From positions 372,001 through 436,000 of the forward strand of contig NZ_JAIWNC010000002.1 of assembly GCF_020216025.1 (NCBI RefSeq): 64,000 nt of DNA, given 5' to 3'. The notes under the pieces were generated by a model. It was given only the letters and a program-made list of their open reading frames with translations. It searched no databases and was not told the DNA's origin. The translations under genes were made by a program, and so were the position numbers. Shown here one piece after another: positions 17,923 to 26,721 of this stretch; position 1 is the first letter of the stretch; the number at the start of each line of letters is the position of its first letter. This DNA is from Jidongwangia harbinensis. GTDB lineage: Bacteria > Actinomycetota > Actinomycetes > Mycobacteriales > Micromonosporaceae.

Positions 17923-19050
17923 TCAGGGGCGGTCGCGGGGTGACCCCAGCCAGGTCACGTGCGCGGCCCGCCAGTCCTCCGGCGCCGGTGGCGCACCCGG
18001 TGACGCCCCGGGCGGCGGCTCCGTGGTGGGCCACAGCCGCGGCGGGCGGCGGGCCGCCAGATCCTCGGCCCAGCCGAAGGCCAGCACCGCCACCCCGGTC
18101 AGCGCCAGGGCGACGGCCAGCTCCATCGGACCGCTGAGCACGCCCAGGTCGTCCAGCGCCACCATGGCCAGGACCGGCCACACCACCGCGATGGCGATGT
18201 TGTGCCACAGGTACACGGTCACCGCCCGCGCGTTGAGCAGCGTGACCAGCCGGTCCATCGGACGGACCCGGGCCAGCCAGCCCATCGGCGGACGCCAGCG
18301 CAGCACCAGCAGCACGAACGCCAGCGACCAGAGCGCCTGCGACTCGGTCACCTCGTTCAGGTCGTAGCCGTCCTCGCCGGGGTGCCCGGACAGCCAGTAC
18401 AGCGCCGCGGCCCCGAGCGCCACGGACACCGGCACCAGCACGGCCGGGCGGACCCGGGCGAGCCGGCCGTCGTGGTGGGCGAAGCCGGCGATCCAGCACG
18501 CGCCGTACGTGGCGAAGTCCCACAGCGCGGCGTCCGCGGTCTCCGGCAGCGTCAGGCCGGTGAGGTCCAGGACGCCGATCAGCAGGACCGGCGCGGCCAC
18601 CGCGAACCAGCCGATCCGCTTCCAGGCCGCGAAGAGCAACGGCGAGAGCACCACGAACCAGAGGTACGCCCGCAGGTACCAGAGCGGCTCCCACACGTCG
18701 ACCGCGTGGTCGCTGCCCGGCGGGTCACCGATCGGCAGCAACCAGAACCCCAGCCGCGCCACGCTGAACGGATGCTCGCCCTCCTCCTGCGCCCACCCGG
18801 TGACCAGCATGACCGGCACCGCGAACACGGCGAGCAGCCAGAGCGGGGGCAGTAGCCGCCGCAGCCGCGAGGTGATCACCGGGCCGGCGGCGCGCCGGTC
18901 GAGCGAGGCGGCGGTGAGCGACCCGGCGAGCGCGAACATGACGCCCATGGCGGGTAGCAGCAGGGACAGCCAGGGCCACCCGAAGAGGTGGTAGACGACC
19001 ACCCGGACGATCGCGGCGGCTCGGAGAAGGTCCAGGTAGCGGTTGCGCAC
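17923..19050 (-). CDS. Membrane acyltransferase (acyltransferase-3 family)
   Basis: 375 residues from GTG 19050. The N-terminus RNRYLDLLRAAAIVRVVVYH is the family hallmark (R-x-x-x-x-D-x-x-R-x-x-A-...-H), with about ten hydrophobic helices through residue ~335 and a proline-rich cytoplasmic tail. Acyltransferase-3 proteins transfer acyl groups (often O-acetyl) to sugars, peptidoglycan or natural-product scaffolds on the membrane. The usual histidine is present at YH near residue 21. It stands alone: the che operon starts upstream of its 3' end on the same strand, and the CAP gene is divergent. Substrate unknown. Confidence 0.85.
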   Translation of the reverse strand: MRNRYLDLLRAAAIVRVVVYHLFGWPWLSLLLPAMGVMFALAGSLTAASLDRRAAGPVITSRLRRLLPPLWLLAVFAVPVMLVTGWAQEEGEHPFSVARLGFWLLPIGDPPGSDHAVDVWEPLWYLRAYLWFVVLSPLLFAAWKRIGWFAVAAPVLLIGVLDLTGLTLPETADAALWDFATYGACWIAGFAHHDGRLARVRPAVLVPVSVALGAAALYWLSGHPGEDGYDLNEVTESQALWSLAFVLLVLRWRPPMGWLARVRPMDRLVTLLNARAVTVYLWHNIAIAVVWPVLAMVALDDLGVLSGPMELAVALALTGVAVLAFGWAEDLAARRPPRLWPTTEPPPGASPGAPPAPEDWRAAHVTWLGSPRDRP

Positions 19051-19102
19051 CGCGTCACCGTAGCGACGCGATCCGCCGGGCCGGGACGGCTGCGCAGCCG
19101 GA

Positions 19103-19150
19103 CAAAACGGTCCGGAGGGATGACCCCCAACGAGTGAAGTGTCCGTTTTG
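19103..19150. repeat. Inverted repeat in divergent intergenic region
   Basis: CAAAACGG at 19103-19110 and CCGTTTTG at 19143-19150 form a perfect 8-bp inverted repeat with 32 nt between the arms. It lies in the 295-bp region between the divergent acyltransferase (start 19050) and CAP-protein (start 19346) genes. The A/T runs stand out in this GC-rich DNA. It could be a regulator binding site; nothing else recognisable was seen in this region. Confidence 0.35.
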
Positions 19151-19345
19151 CCGGTCCGGCCGGGTTGTCGGGGAGGAATCGGCGCCGCGCGCGAAATGCC
19201 AGCTCATCCGGGGTGCCCGGCGGGTGTGCCGGGGGCCACCCGCGGCCGGCCGCGGTGACGGCGGTCAGTGACCGGGCCGCCGGTTGCCACGTTGGTCCGC
19301 CCGGGTGCCGGGGACGGCCGCGGCGCCACGAACCGAGGGGACGGT

Positions 19346-20161
19346 ATGCGGAGACCAGTGGTGGCGGTGTGCCTGACGGCGTCGGCGGTCCTGCTCGCCG
19401 GGGGTATCGCCGCCGCGACGTCGGCCGGGGGTTCCGCTTCGGCCGGGGGTTCCGCTTCGGCTGGGGGTTCCGCTTCGGCCGGGGGTTCCGGTCCGGCTGG
19501 GGGCTCTGCCTCGGCGGCCGGTGATCGGGCGCCGTCCGGCGGGCCGGTGGCGGCGGCCGTCGCACCGGCACTGGAGCGGCCCGGCGCTGACCGGCCGGTC
19601 GTCCGGCGGCCAGCCGCGCAGAGGCCCGCCGTGCAGAAGCCCGCCGCGCAGGAGCCGGCCCGGCAGCGCCCCGCCCAGGCCGGGCCGGCCGACCCGCCGG
19701 CCGACCCGCCGGCCGACCCGCCGGCCGGCGCGCACCGGCAGGCGTCCCCGGCCCCGGTCTCCGGCAGCGCGTCCGCGCCGGTGCAGCGGCAGGTGCTCGC
19801 GCTGGTGAACGAGCACCGCCGCCGGAACGGGTGCGCCGACGTGACGGCGGACGGCCGGCTCATCGCGGCGGCCAACCGGCACGCGGCCGACATGGCGCGG
19901 CGCGGCTACTTCGCGCACCGGTCCCCGGACGGCCGGGACGCGGGGGACCGGGTGACCGACGCCGGGTACCGGTGGTCGCGCTACGGCGAGAACATCGCCC
20001 GCGGGCAGGACAGCGCGCACGAGGTGGTGGACGGCTGGTGGCACAGCGCGGACCACCGGGAGAACCTCCTCGACTGCCGGTTCCGGGAGATGGGTGTGGG
20101 GCTCGCGTTCGACCGCGACGACCGGCCGTACTGGGTGCAGGACCTCGCCACTCCCCGGTGA
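19346..20161 (+). CDS. Secreted CAP/SCP-domain protein with low-complexity stalk
   Basis: 271 residues from ATG 19346 (GAGGGG ribosome site). A signal peptide (RRPVVAVCLTASAVLLAGG, ~2-22) is followed by a Gly/Ser/Ala repeat (five 18-bp DNA units), an alanine/proline-rich stalk with an ADPP tandem repeat, and a C-terminal CAP domain (~150-268). The domain contains LVNEHRRRNGC, AANRHAADMARRGYFAHRSP, YGENIA, VDGWWHSADHRENLL and YWVQDL, i.e. the canonical His/Glu cavity residues and two cysteines likely to pair (NGC and LLDC). Bacterial CAP proteins are secreted and envelope-associated, with no settled enzymatic role; some bind lipids. The repeats probably form a flexible spacer through the cell wall. 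Confidence 0.9.
   Translation: MRRPVVAVCLTASAVLLAGGIAAATSAGGSASAGGSASAGGSASAGGSGPAGGSASAAGDRAPSGGPVAAAVAPALERPGADRPVVRRPAAQRPAVQKPAAQEPARQRPAQAGPADPPADPPADPPAGAHRQASPAPVSGSASAPVQRQVLALVNEHRRRNGCADVTADGRLIAAANRHAADMARRGYFAHRSPDGRDAGDRVTDAGYRWSRYGENIARGQDSAHEVVDGWWHSADHRENLLDCRFREMGVGLAFDRDDRPYWVQDLATPR
19427..19516 (+). repeat. Five tandem 18-bp repeats inside the CAP gene
   Basis: Unit GGGGGTTCCGCTTCGGCC, at 19427, 19445, 19463, 19481 and 19499, the last two more diverged. Each unit encodes a GGSASA-type hexapeptide of the stalk. Exact repeats of this kind are prone to copy-number change, so stalk length may vary between strains. A second in-gene tandem repeat (12-bp unit, encoding ADPP) lies near 19687-19728. 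Confidence 0.85.
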
Positions 20162-20324
20162 CCCGATCTCGGTGGCGCACCCCGTTCCCCAGTGACGCGG
20201 TGCGGGCGGCGGGCCGGACGATCACGAGGTGCCGACGCGCCGTCCCGCCCCGGCCGTTCGCCCGACCTCCCCGCGCCGGTGTCTGTGCTTCGATGGCGGT
20301 AGACATTCCTGGGGAGGAAGACAC

Positions 20325-21065
20325 GTGGCAGTCGAACGCACTTCCGCCCGCGCCGTCGCCGCCGCCGTCGCGGCCGTGCTCGGAGCGGGCCTGGGCGCGG
20401 CCGTGCTGACGCCGCCCGCCGCCGCGGCGCCGCCGCCGGCCGCCGTGGTCGTCGCCCGGGCCGCGGCCGCCTCCTGCTCCACCGGGCGCTACCAGAAGCA
20501 GGTCGAGGGCTACCTGAAGAAGCTGGGCGGCTTCGGCTCGGTGACGGTGGACGGCCGGCAGTCCGCCGCGGACTGCGCCGCGATCAAGAAGTTCCAGTCG
20601 CGGTACGGGATCAGGCCGGTCGCCGGTCTGGCCGGGCCCACCACCCACGGCGTCGCGAAGCGGCTGGCCGCCACGAAGACGTCCGCGTGCAAGGCGAAGA
20701 AGTCGCGCACCACGGTCTGCGTCGACCTGACCAACCAGACGGTGTGGGTGATGAAGGGCGGCAAGGTGACGGTCAAGCCGACCGTCACGCGCACCGGCAT
20801 GAAGGGCTACCGCACCCCCACCGGCACGTACCGGATCAACAAGCGGACCAAGAAGGAATGGTCGAATCCGTACGAGGTGTGGATGCCGTACTGGCAGCGG
20901 TTCGTCGGCGGGGTCGGCCTGCACCAGACCACCACCTACCTGCACGACGGGTGGCGCGGCTCGCACGGCTGCGTGAACCTGCTCGCCGCCGACGCCAAGA
21001 AGCTCTACGGCATCGGGCGGATCGGCACCACGGTCAAGGTGTTCGGCCGCCGCCCCGGCACCTGA
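20325..21065 (+). CDS. Secreted L,D-transpeptidase (YkuD) with peptidoglycan-binding domain
   Basis: 246 residues from GTG 20325, supported by a GGGGAGGAAG ribosome site 5 nt upstream; longer in-frame starts lack one. A signal peptide (~1-32, ending in an alanine-rich stretch) is followed by a peptidoglycan_binding_1-like domain (~50-115, KKFQSRYGIRPVAGLAGPTT) and a YkuD domain (~128-244). The active site HDGWRGSHGCVNL is intact, with Cys216 as nucleophile and His/Ser/Gly of SHGC. These enzymes make 3-3 cross-links in peptidoglycan or attach proteins to it. It is monocistronic, 163 nt after the CAP gene; both are exported envelope proteins. Confidence 0.95.
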   Translation: MAVERTSARAVAAAVAAVLGAGLGAAVLTPPAAAAPPPAAVVVARAAAASCSTGRYQKQVEGYLKKLGGFGSVTVDGRQSAADCAAIKKFQSRYGIRPVAGLAGPTTHGVAKRLAATKTSACKAKKSRTTVCVDLTNQTVWVMKGGKVTVKPTVTRTGMKGYRTPTGTYRINKRTKKEWSNPYEVWMPYWQRFVGGVGLHQTTTYLHDGWRGSHGCVNLLAADAKKLYGIGRIGTTVKVFGRRPGT

Positions 21066-21072
21066 CCGGCGC

Positions 21073-21285
21073 TCACCCGGCCACCGCGTAGGCGGCCCGC
21101 CGGTCGCCCGGACCGGCGGCCAGGCGGGTGTGCGTGGTCAGCACGTCGTGGTGCGCGAACGCGATCTCCTCGCCGCCGGCCAGCACCAGCCGCAGACCGC
21201 GCCGGCTCAGCGTGTACCGCACGTCGGTGAAGCGGGTCAGCGTGTCGTCATGGTGGACGACGATCAGTTCATCGGCACGGAGCAT
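21073..21285 (-). CDS. Small uncharacterised protein
   Basis: 70 residues from ATG 21285, which has an AAGGGGG ribosome site at proper spacing; a GTG 27 nt upstream is less likely. The sequence MLRADELIVVHHDDTLTRF..TDVRYTLSRRGLRLVLAGGEEIAFAHHDVLTTH is rich in beta-forming residues with paired histidines (VHHDD, AHHDV). I do not recognise a family. No signal peptide or membrane segment. It converges on the L,D-transpeptidase gene, 7 nt apart, and is divergent from the MacAB-like operon, whose promoter probably lies in the 196 nt between them. Confidence 0.6.
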   Translation of the reverse strand: MLRADELIVVHHDDTLTRFTDVRYTLSRRGLRLVLAGGEEIAFAHHDVLTTHTRLAAGPGDRRAAYAVAG

Positions 21286-21481
21286 GCCGTCCCCCTTGGA
21301 AGTGCGGTGCATGGCGGCAGGGATTACGTGGGCGAACCCGCCGGCGGTTCAATTCGAGCGTGGCAGCCCGCACCGGCCGGCGCCGTCGCCACCTGGCCAG
21401 CAGACCGGCGGATAGCCGACAGGTACGGCGTATCTGGGGCCTTCGGCCGATATCGGGCCCGGTCCCATCGAGAGGAGCAGT

Positions 21482-22845
21482 GTGCCGGAGGACCGACATA
21501 GAGTGGCGGTCGTGTCCCGCGTCCCCCCGCGCACCGCGGCGCTGGTCGTCGCCTGCCTGCTGCTGCCTGCCGTCACGGCCGCGTCGTGCGGCGACGAGCC
21601 GAGCACGGTCGTCCTCGGTGCGGCCGCCCGCGGCACGGTGGGTGAGATCGTCGAGGCGCCGGGCTCGGTGACCGCCCGGGCCGCGGCCACGGTCAGTGCC
21701 CCGGCGGCCGGCACCCTGGACGAACTCCGGGTGGACGCCGGCGACCGGGTCCGCCGCGGGCAGGTGGTCGCGGTCATCGACTCGCCCGCCGTCGAGCAGC
21801 GCCTGGACGACGCCGCGGAGGCCCTGGAGCAGGCCGGCACCGGCGGCGGCATCTCCGCGGGCGGTGACTTCACGGCGGTACGGAGCCGCACCGACGCCCG
21901 GGCCGACGCCGCGTTCGACGCCGCCCGCGAGGCCGCCGCGCAGGTCGCCGACGAGACGCTGCGCGCCGCGCTGCTCGCCCAGGTCGACGCCGCCCGCGAG
22001 CAGTACGCCGCCGCGTCCGCCGCCGCCGGCACCGCGATCCGGTCGGTCCGGCAGGGCGTCGCCGGGCTGTCCCGCGCGGTCGACGCGCTCACCGCCGCCC
22101 AACGGGTCCAGGCCCGGCAGGCGTACCAGCTGGCCGACGCGGCCGTGGAAGCACTCACCCTGCGCGCCCCGGTCTCCGGCGTGGTGCAGCTCGGCGGCAC
22201 CCCGGCGGCCGGCACGCCGTCATTGACCGACCTGATCTCCGCCGGTTCCGGGCCGGCGCCCGGCGCTCCCGGCGGCGGCACCCCGCTGCCCGGCGTGGAC
22301 GTCGCGGTGCCGGAGGGCGCGGCGGTCGCCGCCGGCACCCCGATCCTCACGGTCGTCGACACCGGCCGGCTGGGTCTCGCCGCCGAGGTGGACGAGACCG
22401 ACGTGCTGCTGGTCACCAACGGCGGCCGCGCCACCGTCGAGCTGGACGCGGCCACCGGCGCCAGGTACGCGGCCACGGTCCGCGCGGTCGACCTGCTGCC
22501 CACCACCTCGGCGCGCGGCGGCGTGTCGTACCGGGTGCGCCTCGACCTGGGCGCCGGCAAGTACGACGACGGCCGCGCCGCACCCGCGCCCCGCCCCGGG
22601 ATGAGCGCGGTGGTCCGCCTGCAGGTCCGCCAGGCCGTCGACGCGGTCACCGTGCCCGCCTCCGCGGTGATCAGCGCGGACGGCCGGACCACCGTCTGGG
22701 CGGTCCGCGGCGGCCGGGCCGAACGGGTCCCGGTGACACTGGGCGTGCAGGGCGAGGACGTCGTGCAGGTCACCACCGGCCTGGCCGACGGGCAGCCGAT
22801 CGTGGTGTCCGGCGCCGACCAGGTCCGGTCCGGCCAAGAGCTGCC

Positions 22846-22849
<4 letters not shown>
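21482..22849 (+). CDS. HlyD/MacA-like membrane fusion (adaptor) lipoprotein
   Basis: 455 residues from GTG 21482, with GAGAGGAG 5 nt upstream. The N-terminus has a hydrophobic stretch ending AVTAASC, so a lipobox cysteine at residue 36 is likely. The body has a biotinyl-lipoyl-like half (VSAPAAGTLDELRVDAGDRVRRGQ), an alanine-rich helical hairpin (~95-215), the second lipoyl half (LRAPVSGVVQLGG) and a beta-barrel/C-terminal domain (VPASAVISADGRTTVW). This is the adaptor architecture of MacA/HlyD. In a Gram-positive, it would serve as an extracytoplasmic partner of the FtsX-type permease encoded downstream. Its stop overlaps the ATPase start (GTGA). Confidence 0.88.
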
Positions 22850-23555
<706 letters not shown>

Positions 23556-23559
<4 letters not shown>

Positions 23560-24740
23560 GGCTGGCCGAGGCGTGGCGGGTCGCCGTCGACGCGCTGCGC
23601 GCCAACCGGCTGCGCAGCGTGCTCACCATGCTCGGCGTGGTGATCGGGGTGGCCGCCGTGGTCGCCCTGGTCGCCATCGGCACCGGCACCAAGCAGCAGA
23701 TCGAGCAGCAGGTCGAGGGGCTCGGCTCGAACCTGCTGATCGTGGTGCCCGGCCGGCTGGAGGCGGGCGCGGCGCCGACCGCCTCGACCATGACGCTCGA
23801 CGACGTGGACGCGGTCACCCGGGTGGTCGGCGACCGGTCCCGCGTCGCGGTCACCATCCAGTCCGGCGAGACCGTCCGCGCCGGCAGCCGGTCCAGCTTC
23901 GCCAGCATGCAGGGCGTGCTGGAGACCACGCCGACGGTGTTCGTCCGGCGGCTGGACCGGGGCAGCTACTTCAGCCGGTCCGACGTCAGCACCGGCCGCC
24001 GGGTCGCCGTGCTCGGCGCCGCGGTGGCCCGCCAGCTCTTCGGCGAACGCGACCCGATCGGCCGGCAGATCACCGTCGGCGGCGTCCGGTTCCGCGTCAC
24101 CGGCACGTTCGAGCAGCTCGGGCAGAGCCTCGGCGTGGACCGCGACAGCGAGGTGCACATCCCGGTCACCGCCGCCCAGCGGCTGCTCGGCACCGACCGG
24201 ATCGACGGCCTGGCCATCCGCGCCCCGGACCGGGAACGCATCGACGCGCTCGGCGCCGCGGTCGTCGCCGCCCTGGCCGAGCGGCACCCGGACACCGACT
24301 TCAGCGCGGTCACCCAGGAACAGATCCTCGGCGTCCTCGGCGACATCCTCGGCGTGCTCACCGGTGTGCTCGCCGCCATCGCCGGAATCAGCCTGCTCGT
24401 CGGCGGCGTCGGCGTCTCCAACATCATGCTCGTCTCGGTGCGCGAACGGACCCGGGAGATCGGCCTGCGGAAGGCGGTCGGCGCCCGGCCCCGGGACATC
24501 GGCGTGCAGTTCCTGCTCGAGGCGGTGCTGCTCACCACGATCGGCGGACTGCTCGGCATGGCGCTGGGCATCAGCGCGGCGCTGCTGGTGGACCGGCTGT
24601 CCCCGGTACCGGCCGCGATCACCTGGTGGTCGCTGACGCTCGCGTTCGGCGTCTCCGCCACGGTCGGCATCGTGTTCGGCGTGGTACCGGCCCAGCGCGC
24701 GGGCCGGCTGGACCCGGTCGTCGCGCTGCGTACCGAATGA
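23556..24740 (+). CDS. MacB-like FtsX-domain ABC permease
   Basis: 394 residues from GTG 23556. Single four-helix MacB topology: TM1 (RLRSVLTMLGVVIGVAAVVA, ~18-38), a large extracellular MacB_PCD-like domain (~40-260), then three helices (~265-290, 325-350, 360-385) of the FtsX domain. The cytoplasmic coupling segment RERTREIGLRKAVGARPRDI is the family signature. The cytoplasmic ATPase is the gene before. The stop overlaps the ATG of the EamA transporter, so expression is coupled through at least five genes. Confidence 0.95.
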
Positions 24741-25630
24741 CCCGCCCGGCCCTGCCCGCACCCGGGCTGGTGCTGCTCGCCATCGCGTCGGTGCAGCTCG
24801 GCAGCGCGGTAGCCCGTACCCTCTTCGACGATCTCGGCGCCGCCGGTGTCACCCTGCTGCGCCTCGCGCTCGCCGCGCTGATCCTCGCCGCCTTCACCCG
24901 CCCCCGCCTGCGCGGCTGGTCCGCGGCGGCCTGGCGGGCCGCGGTGCTGCTCGGCCTGGTCATGGCCGGCATGAACCTGACCTTCTACCTGGCCCTGCAG
25001 ACCGTCCCGCTGGGCACCGCGGTCACCGTCGAGTTCCTCGGCCCGCTGCTGCTCGCGCTGGTGCAGACCCGCCGGTTGCTCGACGCCGGCTGGGCGCTGC
25101 TGGCCGGCGCCGGAGTGGCGTTGCTCGGCTTCGACGCGAACGGGTCCGCGCCGCTCGGCGGGCTGCTGCTCGCGCTGGTCGCCGGCCTGTGCTGGGCGGG
25201 CTACATCGTGTGCAGCGCCCGGCTGGGCCGGCTCGTCCCCGGCACCGGCGGGCTCGCGGTGGCCCTGGCGGTCGCGGCGCTGGCGGTGCTGCCGTTCGGC
25301 GCCACCGGCGCGGCCCAGGTGGTGGACGATCCGTACCTGCTGATCGGCGCGACCGTGGTGGCGCTGCTGTCCTCGGTCTTCTCGTACGGCCTGGAGATCA
25401 ACGCGTTGCGGCACCTGTCCACCCGCGTGTTCGGCATCCTGATGAGCCTGGAACCGGCCGCCGCCGCGGTGGCCGGCCTGCTGGTCCTGCACCAGCGGCT
25501 CGGCCCGCGCGAGGTTGCCGCCCTGCTGCTGGTCAGCGTGGCCAGCGTCGCCGTCACGGTGGGCCGCCGGGAACGCCGGCCGGCCGGAAACCCTCAGGGC
25601 GAACCACCCGGGGCCGATCTACGGGTGTGA
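24737..25630 (+). CDS. EamA/DMT-family transporter (RhtA-like)
   Basis: 297 residues from ATG 24737, overlapping the permease stop. Ten hydrophobic helices in two five-helix EamA repeats (~8-135 and ~145-285), with a short charged C-terminal tail. The first repeat contains VQLGSAVARTLFDDLGAAGVTLLRL and the second SLEPAAAAVAGLLVLHQRL, both typical of the RhtA branch, which exports threonine/homoserine and related compounds by proton antiport. The substrate here is unknown. Its occurrence within an ABC-exporter and GGDEF operon is unusual. Confidence 0.9.
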   Translation: MTRPALPAPGLVLLAIASVQLGSAVARTLFDDLGAAGVTLLRLALAALILAAFTRPRLRGWSAAAWRAAVLLGLVMAGMNLTFYLALQTVPLGTAVTVEFLGPLLLALVQTRRLLDAGWALLAGAGVALLGFDANGSAPLGGLLLALVAGLCWAGYIVCSARLGRLVPGTGGLAVALAVAALAVLPFGATGAAQVVDDPYLLIGATVVALLSSVFSYGLEINALRHLSTRVFGILMSLEPAAAAVAGLLVLHQRLGPREVAALLLVSVASVAVTVGRRERRPAGNPQGEPPGADLRV

Positions 25631-26721
25631 CCCGGAACGAGGGCGCCACGGCGTACCACCTCCGCGACCGCCATGGCGCCTCGCGTTCGGTGGCGTACCT
25701 CATGCTGGCCGGCGGCCCGTTCGTCTTCGTGACCGGCGCATTGATGACCCGCGGGCTCGGTGCCTTCGACTACGTCGCGATCAGCCTCACCAGCGCCATG
25801 CTGGTCGCCGGCGGGCTGACGTGCTGGCTCCGGCCGAGCGCCCTGCCGGACTCCATCTGGCTGCTCGCGCCGTACCTGGCGACCACCCTGATCACCGGCA
25901 TCAACCTGGTCACCGAGGACGCCAGCACCGGCGCCCAGCTGTTCTACCTGTGGCCGGTGCTGTACGCGGCCAACTTCGTCAGCCGCCGCTCGGTGATCTA
26001 CACGCTGATCTACGTGGTGGCCGGCGACGGCGTGGTGGTCTTCTCCCTGCTCGAGACCGACCGGGCCGGCACCGACCTGGCCTCCATCACGCTGGCCATG
26101 ACGATGACCGCCGTCGTCGTCGTGCCGCTGCGGGAACGCGCCGAGAAGCTGCGCATCCGCCTCGAACGGCAGGCCCTGGCCGACCCGCTGACCGGGCTGG
26201 CGAACCGCCGCTCGTTCGACGAGGAACTGCGTGCCGCCGGCGCCTGGGTCCGGCGCGGCGCCCGGTCGATCGCGCTGGTCACCGTGGACGTCGACCACTT
26301 CAAGAAGATCAACGACAGCTGGGGGCACGCGATCGGCGACCAGGCGCTGCGGGTGGTCGCCGCCGCGCTGCGCGAGGTCGCCGGGGACGACGACGTGGTC
26401 GCGCGGCTGGGCGGCGACGAGTTCGTGATGCTGCTGCGCGCCGACCGCCAGCAGGCACTGCGCACCACCGACGCGCTGCGGGCCGCGATCGCGGCCACCA
26501 CCGAACTACCCGGCGGCCCGCCCGGCCTGAGCATCGGCGTCGCCGTCCTGCCCGACCACGCCACCACCACCGAGGACCTCCTCGCCGCCTCGGACGGTGC
26601 CCTCTACCAGGCGAAGAGCCGCGGCCGGGGCCAGGTCGCGGTCGCCACCCGGCAGAACGTCGACCATCCCGCGGTCACCCCGGCCCGCCGCCCGCCGGAT
26701 CGGGCCGCCTCGACGAGATGA
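25627..26721 (+). CDS. Membrane-bound GGDEF diguanylate cyclase
   Basis: 364 residues from GTG 25627, overlapping the EamA stop. Five or six membrane helices (~20-170) form the sensory part with almost no extracellular loops. A short coiled linker (PLRERAEKLRIRLERQ) leads to the GGDEF domain (~180-340): DPLTGLANRRSFDEEL, DVDHFKKINDSWGHAIGD, and intact LGGDEFV. The residues upstream of GGDEF read GDDD, so there is no RxxD inhibitory site. It should make c-di-GMP at the membrane. The proline/arginine-rich C-terminus overlaps by 47 bp, tail to tail, with the large minus-strand gene. Confidence 0.93.
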   Translation: MTRNEGATAYHLRDRHGASRSVAYLMLAGGPFVFVTGALMTRGLGAFDYVAISLTSAMLVAGGLTCWLRPSALPDSIWLLAPYLATTLITGINLVTEDASTGAQLFYLWPVLYAANFVSRRSVIYTLIYVVAGDGVVVFSLLETDRAGTDLASITLAMTMTAVVVVPLRERAEKLRIRLERQALADPLTGLANRRSFDEELRAAGAWVRRGARSIALVTVDVDHFKKINDSWGHAIGDQALRVVAAALREVAGDDDVVARLGGDEFVMLLRADRQQALRTTDALRAAIAATTELPGGPPGLSIGVAVLPDHATTTEDLLAASDGALYQAKSRGRGQVAVATRQNVDHPAVTPARRPPDRAASTR

